A stretch of 64,000 nucleotides of DNA, taken from positions 62,001-126,000 of the forward strand of contig UQHL01000001.1 in the NCBI GenBank assembly GCA_900540805.1, in the 5' to 3' direction. This document shows, piece by piece, positions 60,151 through 64,000 of this stretch. The stretch is from an uncultured Eubacteriales bacterium (lineage in GTDB: Bacteria; Bacillota; Clostridia; Christensenellales; Borkfalkiaceae). The position numbers and the translations under genes are program-made. The stretch's first letter is position 1. Each line of letters opens with the position of its first letter. The notes below the pieces were generated by a model, which was not told where the DNA came from, did no database searches, and saw nothing but the letters and a program-made list of their open reading frames with translations.

Positions 60151-61020
60151 TTATTTGTTTTTCTTGTCCGACAGGGGCAATTCCTGCCAATAATAGTCGC
60201 GCAGGGCGCTCTTCAAAAGATCGTAATCGGCATACCGCTGAACGTTTCCCTGTTTAATCACGGAAATGATCCCCGTCTCCTCGGACACCACCAGCGACAC
60301 CACGTTGGCCACCTCGGTAATCCCGATCCCCGCGCGATGGCGGGTGCCGAAATCCTTGGGATAACTCGTCTTTTGCGTCAGCGGCAGAAAACAGCCCGCC
60401 GCCTGGATTTTATGCCCGCGAATGATCATCGCGCCGTCGTGCAGGGGCGCCTTGGGGAAAAATATTCCCTCGATCAGCTGGGTGGAGATCTCCGCGTCCA
60501 GCCGCACGCCGCTCTGGATCACCTGCTTGGGCAGATTGCCCTTCGAAAGAACGATCAGCGCGCCGACGTTGTTTTTCGACATGTTCTGCAACGCTTTGAT
60601 GATGTCCGAAATGCAGTGTTCCACGTCCGCCTGCGAACGGGCTTCCGTTCCGTTGACCAGCTTCTCTATCTTTTCCTTTGCGGGGCTGTGAATGTCCCAC
60701 AGACTCTTTTTGACCTCCACGTTGAACATGACCAACATGAACATGGACAAAATGAGCACGAAATAGAAATAGAACTGCGTATCGAACAGCTCCACCGCGT
60801 ATTTCATCGCGCCCATGACCACGATGAGCCCCCAATACAGAAGCATCAGCCGCGTGGCGTCGTTGTCGCGGAGCACCTTCGAGACATAATAGATCAGCAG
60901 ATAAAAAAGCACTATCTCCACGCCGTAGGCCACGGTAAAGCCCGTAAAAAAGCCTATGATATTTTCGCCGAGTTTGGTCAGCGCGTCGGTGAAACCCGCC
61001 GCCAAAGCGTTTGTGTTCAT
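60151..61020 (-). CDS. cdaA: Diadenylate cyclase, membrane-bound
   Basis: A 289-residue CdaA-type enzyme making cyclic di-AMP from ATP. Three hydrophobic helices (about 30-50, 58-75, 82-102) are followed by the DAC domain. The catalytic motifs are intact: DGA (195-197) in PLHDGAMII and RHR (227-229) in FGTRHRAGIG. The ATG at 61020 has GGGAGG seven bases upstream. A TATAAT -10 box lies at 61083-61088 on the minus strand. It is followed by the CdaR-like stub; no glmM is adjacent, unlike the usual cdaA-cdaR-glmM order. Confidence 0.95.
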   Translation of the reverse strand: MNTNALAAGFTDALTKLGENIIGFFTGFTVAYGVEIVLFYLLIYYVSKVLRDNDATRLMLLYWGLIVVMGAMKYAVELFDTQFYFYFVLILSMFMLVMFNVEVKKSLWDIHSPAKEKIEKLVNGTEARSQADVEHCISDIIKALQNMSKNNVGALIVLSKGNLPKQVIQSGVRLDAEISTQLIEGIFFPKAPLHDGAMIIRGHKIQAAGCFLPLTQKTSYPKDFGTRHRAGIGITEVANVVSLVVSEETGIISVIKQGNVQRYADYDLLKSALRDYYWQELPLSDKKNK

Positions 61021-61082
61021 AATTTTTCCTCCCGCCGTCGTTTCCCGCAAACGGTTTCCTATGCTATACGATTACAGAATAT

Positions 61083-61088
61083 ATTATA
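61083..61088 (-). promoter_or_regulatory. cdaA: -10 element upstream of cdaA
   Basis: Perfect TATAAT on the minus strand, 63 bases before the cdaA start. The corresponding -35 region (TTTATT at 17 bases) is poor. Confidence 0.5.
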
Positions 61089-61174
61089 TAAGATACGCGC
61101 CTAAAAATAAAGTGTTTTTTCATAGCTTTGCGCGTTTTTCACAGCATTTTCTTTTATAAGCTGCGTTCGAAGGG

Positions 61175-62182
61175 TTATTCCGCCCTTTTTTCCCCGAAAA
61201 ACAGCCGCGCGGTAACCGTTTTCAGCGCTGAGGCGGCGGTAAGCTCACCGCATTTGATCCCGCCGATCGCTTCGTAAATGCTCCTGTAGCAACGCAGCAG
61301 CTCCCCTTTGGGAAACTTCGCCGCCTGCTCGCGGTTTTTGCGCGCCGCGTATTCCTTGATCCCCAGCGCCGCCGCCACCTCACGGTCGCCGCCGCGGGTC
61401 AGCGAAGCTTCGTAAAGCCCCTTGAAATAATAACACAGGGAATTGAGCAGGGAAATTTCGTCGAAGCCTTTGGACGAAAGCTCGCTTAAAATTCGGGTAT
61501 AGGCCGAATAATTTTTACGCGACAGCGCGTTTGCCAATTCGTAGATTTTATATTCGGAATCGGGATAGACCACCTCGTCCACCATTTCGTCGCTTAAGCG
61601 GTCGCTCTGCCGCGCGCGGCAATAGATCAGCAGTTTTTCCGTCTCCATGGCGATTCTGGACATATCGCAGACGCAGTACGCCGCTATCTTGCCGCAGGTG
61701 ACACCGTCCGCATACACGCCCGCGCGCTTGCACGTGACGTAGATCCACTTTTTTATCGTTTCTTCGTCCGCCCTGCCGCAGTCCACATAGGTGACGCCCG
61801 GCTTTTTCGCAAGCGGCGCGCTCCCCGTCTTTCCTTTCCCCGAATTGACAATCATCAATATACTGTCCTTCGGCGGGTTTTCGAAAATGGGTTTCAGATA
61901 GAAGTCGTATTCCTTTTCGGCGGGATAAAATTCCGTCACCTTGACGAAGCGTTTTTCGCTTAAAAAGGGAAAACAGTTGACGGCGTCCGCCAGCGACTTG
62001 AGCTTATCGCCCTTCAGCGCGGCGCCCTCGAACGCGGTAAAATCGAGCGTAGGCTCCTTCAGAAACCGCTTGGTGAGAAGCTCGCAGCCCCGTTCGCGGA
62101 AATACGTTTCCTCCCCCTCGAACAGATAGACGGGAAGCGCGCCGTGCTCGTCCGTAAATTTTTTGAAGTCCACATATTTCAT
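61175..62182 (-). CDS. holA: DNA polymerase III subunit delta
   Basis: A 335-residue clamp-loader delta subunit. The start VYLFEGEETYFRERGCELL, the PFLSEKRFVKVTEF segment and the C-terminal helical part (ALSRKNYSAYTRIL, GFDEISLLNSLCYYFK) fit HolA, which opens the sliding clamp. Length is normal. GGAGGG lies just before ATG 62182. It is preceded by a leader of about 170 bases with three small hairpins and its own promoter. comEC lies upstream on the same strand, a frequent neighbour of holA in Firmicutes. Confidence 0.9.
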   Translation of the reverse strand: MKYVDFKKFTDEHGALPVYLFEGEETYFRERGCELLTKRFLKEPTLDFTAFEGAALKGDKLKSLADAVNCFPFLSEKRFVKVTEFYPAEKEYDFYLKPIFENPPKDSILMIVNSGKGKTGSAPLAKKPGVTYVDCGRADEETIKKWIYVTCKRAGVYADGVTCGKIAAYCVCDMSRIAMETEKLLIYCRARQSDRLSDEMVDEVVYPDSEYKIYELANALSRKNYSAYTRILSELSSKGFDEISLLNSLCYYFKGLYEASLTRGGDREVAAALGIKEYAARKNREQAAKFPKGELLRCYRSIYEAIGGIKCGELTAASALKTVTARLFFGEKRAE

Positions 62183-62224
62183 ACCCTCCGCCTCCCCGCG
62201 AATTTTCTTTTAACGGCTCCGCCT

Positions 62225-62350
62225 TCTAAAGTTTTTATTCTATACGCCCGCCTTTGAGCGGCGTCTCCTTTCCCGCTATGCCCTATCTGCCTGTAAGCGG
62301 CCTTCGTGTCCTTTTATATCCCATCCGCCCGTAAGGGGCGCTTGCTTTCC
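62225..62350 (-). repeat. Three degenerate tandem repeats with hairpins in the holA leader
   Basis: Three units of about 40 bases on the minus strand each combine a GGAAAG/GGACAC-like purine stretch with a short hairpin: CGCCC-CTTAC-GGGCG, GCC-GCTTACA-GGC and CGCC-GCTCAAA-GGCG. They lie between the promoter and the start codon of holA. Confidence 0.6.
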
Positions 62351-62355
62351 TTTTA

Positions 62356-62384
62356 ATTATACCATATTTGTCCCGAAAATGCAA
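62356..62384 (-). promoter_or_regulatory. holA: Promoter of holA
   Basis: On the minus strand TTGCAT (62379-62384) and TATAAT (62356-62361) are 17 bases apart, about 175 bases upstream of the holA start. Confidence 0.75.
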
Positions 62385-62427
62385 GAAAAACGTTTTACCG
62401 TTTTTTTCCTTTCGGCAGACGCGCCTT

Positions 62428-64000
62428 TCACAGGTTGAGCGCGCACACGGCGGCCGCAAACGAAAGGCAGATTATCCCCAAAAGAACCTTTCTCAAACGC
62501 CCGGGAAGATTGAGCTTGTCCGACAGAAAAATAAAAAACGCATAAAAGAGAAGCGCGGCCGAGCCGAGGCGTATTCCTTCGACGGCAAACGAAGAAAAAT
62601 CGACCGCATAGAAGGCCAGCAGAAGCGCCGACCAGAGCATGGAAGGAACATACAGCAGGATAGGAGCCGCGGCAAGGGGCAGCAGGGCTGCGACGAACGC
62701 AAGAACGAGGAGAAAGGAAAACGCCGCGCCCACGAGAGGCACAAAGAGAAGGTTGAGCGCAAGTCCCCAGAGCGAGACATACCCGAAAGAGTGAAGCAAG
62801 ATGGGCGCGGTGGCAATCTGCGCGGCCAAAGAGACGGACAGAAGGGAAACGAGCCCCCTTTGGAGCTTTAAGGAAAAACTTTCCGCCGTATTTTGCGAAA
62901 CGGACGAGGCGCGCGCAAAGGGAGCGGAAAAAGCGGCGCGGAAGGTATGGGAGAGCGTTCCGATACCGAGGCAGGCGGCAAAGGAGAGCTGAAAGCCCAC
63001 ATCGAACAAAAGGACGGGACGGACAATCAAAAGAAACAGCGCCGCAAGCCCCGCGCTTTCGGGAAGATCGGGCTTTGTGCCGATCAGAGAGGAGGCATAC
63101 AGGGTCAAACACATCACCGCCGCGCGCGTCACGGAAGCGGAAAAGCCGCACACGCCGCCGTAAAAGACGAGGATCGCGGATACAAAGAAAAAACGGAAAA
63201 GTTTCGGAAGCCGCTTGAGCCGGGTTTTATTGAAAAGCAGCAGGCAAAAAGAGTAAAGCGCGCCCACATGCAGGCCTGAAACGGCGAAAATATGCGCGAT
63301 TCCGCCCCTTCGGACGTTTTCGAGCAGGCCGCTTTCGATCCCCGATACGTCGCCTGTCAAAAGCGCGTACGCGACCGCCGCCGTATCGTCGTCCATGCCC
63401 GCGTACAGGGCGCTTTTTATACGGAAACGTACCGCGCGGAAAAGATTTCCGTCTCTTCCCGTCACCGCTAAAGATACGGCCTCCGCCTTGAAGCGTACGT
63501 TGTCAGCGATATCTCCCGCACGAAACCCATACGGACCGAACTCGTCGGTATCCGTCGTTACTGTGCCCCTGAGCACCACCTCGTCGGAAAGCGCGGCTTT
63601 CTCCGCAAGCGAAGCGCCCACGGCTGCGACGAGCTGCCCCTGCTCCCGCGTTCCGTCGATATACAGATCGGTGAGATACAGTACGGAAAAGCGGCCGTAT
63701 TCCTTCTTTTCGGCGATCGTCCCCACGACGGTATGCCCGCCCGCATAAACGCCGCAGTCTTTGAACCTTTGCACCGCCCGCGTAAAAGACAGCCCGCCGA
63801 AACAAAAACAGAGGACGAGAACGCCCGAAGCGAAAAGCGCCCTGCGCCTGTCCGCGGCAAACCCTACGGAGAGAGCGAAGATCGGAACTCCCGCAAGAAG
63901 CCACAGGGACGAAACAGCCCCGTACTTTTTCCCGTACGCGAACAGGATTCCGAGCGCAAAAAACGCCGCCGCAAACAAAGCGGGACGGAAATTGAAAAGC
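62428..64000 (-). CDS. comEC: ComEC/Rec2-family DNA-uptake channel protein (5' end outside window)
   Basis: About 523 residues are visible; the reading frame stays open to the window edge, and the real start probably lies just beyond, since the first visible residues LFNFRPALFAAAFF already look like a ComEC N-terminus. An N-terminal soluble DUF4131-like domain is followed by the Competence domain with many helices and the signature HIFAVSGLHVGALYSF. The C-terminal metallo-beta-lactamase domain of full ComEC is missing: the protein ends after the membrane helices. Such short ComEC forms are known in Clostridia. It should form the channel for single-stranded DNA uptake, if natural competence exists in this organism. 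Confidence 0.87.
   Translation of the reverse strand, partial: LFNFRPALFAAAFFALGILFAYGKKYGAVSSLWLLAGVPIFALSVGFAADRRRALFASGVLVLCFCFGGLSFTRAVQRFKDCGVYAGGHTVVGTIAEKKEYGRFSVLYLTDLYIDGTREQGQLVAAVGASLAEKAALSDEVVLRGTVTTDTDEFGPYGFRAGDIADNVRFKAEAVSLAVTGRDGNLFRAVRFRIKSALYAGMDDDTAAVAYALLTGDVSGIESGLLENVRRGGIAHIFAVSGLHVGALYSFCLLLFNKTRLKRLPKLFRFFFVSAILVFYGGVCGFSASVTRAAVMCLTLYASSLIGTKPDLPESAGLAALFLLIVRPVLLFDVGFQLSFAACLGIGTLSHTFRAAFSAPFARASSVSQNTAESFSLKLQRGLVSLLSVSLAAQIATAPILLHSFGYVSLWGLALNLLFVPLVGAAFSFLLVLAFVAALLPLAAAPILLYVPSMLWSALLLAFYAVDFSSFAVEGIRLGSAALLFYAFFIFLSDKLNLPGRLRKVLLGIICLSFAAAVCALNL

Noticed and set aside
58732..61104. 790-codon ORF on the plus strand opposite lysC, the CdaR-like stub and cdaA
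   Set aside because: It crosses three minus-strand genes and two intergenic gaps, lacks a Shine-Dalgarno site and shows no protein-like pattern.
1..64000. CRISPR array, tRNA or rRNA genes, transposases or phage genes
   Set aside because: No regularly spaced repeats with unique spacers, no cloverleaf or rRNA-like sequence and no recognisable mobile-element protein were seen on reading both strands.

Overview
The window reads as chromosome of a low-to-mid GC Gram-positive anaerobe, most likely an uncultured gut Clostridia lineage (Christensenellales-like; this placement is inference). Supporting signs are strong GGAGG-type ribosome binding sites, lipoprotein signal peptides, a single-chain clostridial-type PurL with a fused glutaminase, YlmH, DUF4364 and TSCPD proteins, an LTA synthase-like enzyme, a CdaA diadenylate cyclase and a carbohydrate ABC system without its own ATPase. 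No tRNA, rRNA, IS element, phage gene or CRISPR array was seen. Many long antisense ORFs shadow the real genes and were discarded.

Layout. 1-93: start of a flavodoxin-like protein running off the window. 331-4767 (minus): five-gene cassette under a consensus promoter, in the order HPr-kinase-like protein, PqqD-like protein, S26-type peptidase, ABC exporter, nucleotidyltransferase; this looks like a peptide modification and export system whose substrate is not evident. 4836-6729: NUDIX hydrolase, an HPr-like protein without the active histidine, DUF4364 and TSCPD proteins. 6915-21522 (minus): eight-gene glycan-use operon (Gfo/Idh oxidoreductase, two permeases, solute-binding protein, DUF4091 lipoprotein, two further lipoproteins including a 1247-residue repeat protein, cytosolic DUF4091 protein), with a divergent AraC regulator at 21781. 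22738-28430 (minus): RNA-modification and housekeeping genes (YlmH, TtcA-like, TcdA, RecD-like helicase, VanZ, PHP phosphatase).

28622-39612 (minus): purine operon purE-C-F-M-N-D-L, with a structured leader before purE and three membrane/regulatory genes placed between purN and purD. 40131-44827: ECF S component, DUF3788, SpoIIE-type phosphatase, lipid kinase, and divergently the CCA-adding enzyme. 45011-51240 (plus): rmuC, a 1216-residue repetitive membrane-anchored protein, then rpsF-ssb-rpsR. 51380-54079 (minus): rhamnose genes rhaB-rhaD-rhaM without rhaA. 54326-64000: secreted polysaccharide deacetylase, esterase, LTA synthase-like enzyme, aspartate kinase, cdaA with a 35-residue CdaR-like membrane stub, holA and comEC (cut by the window end).

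The items most worth attention are the PqqD/HPrK-like cassette, the DUF4091 operon with its modular lipoprotein, the miniature CdaR downstream of cdaA, the purE leader, and the repetitive membrane protein before rpsF. Several genes too short for a standard ORF caller were recovered by reading the intergenic DNA (33638-33778, 60031-60138, and weaker candidates at 234-302, 39694-39828 and 52587-52640).
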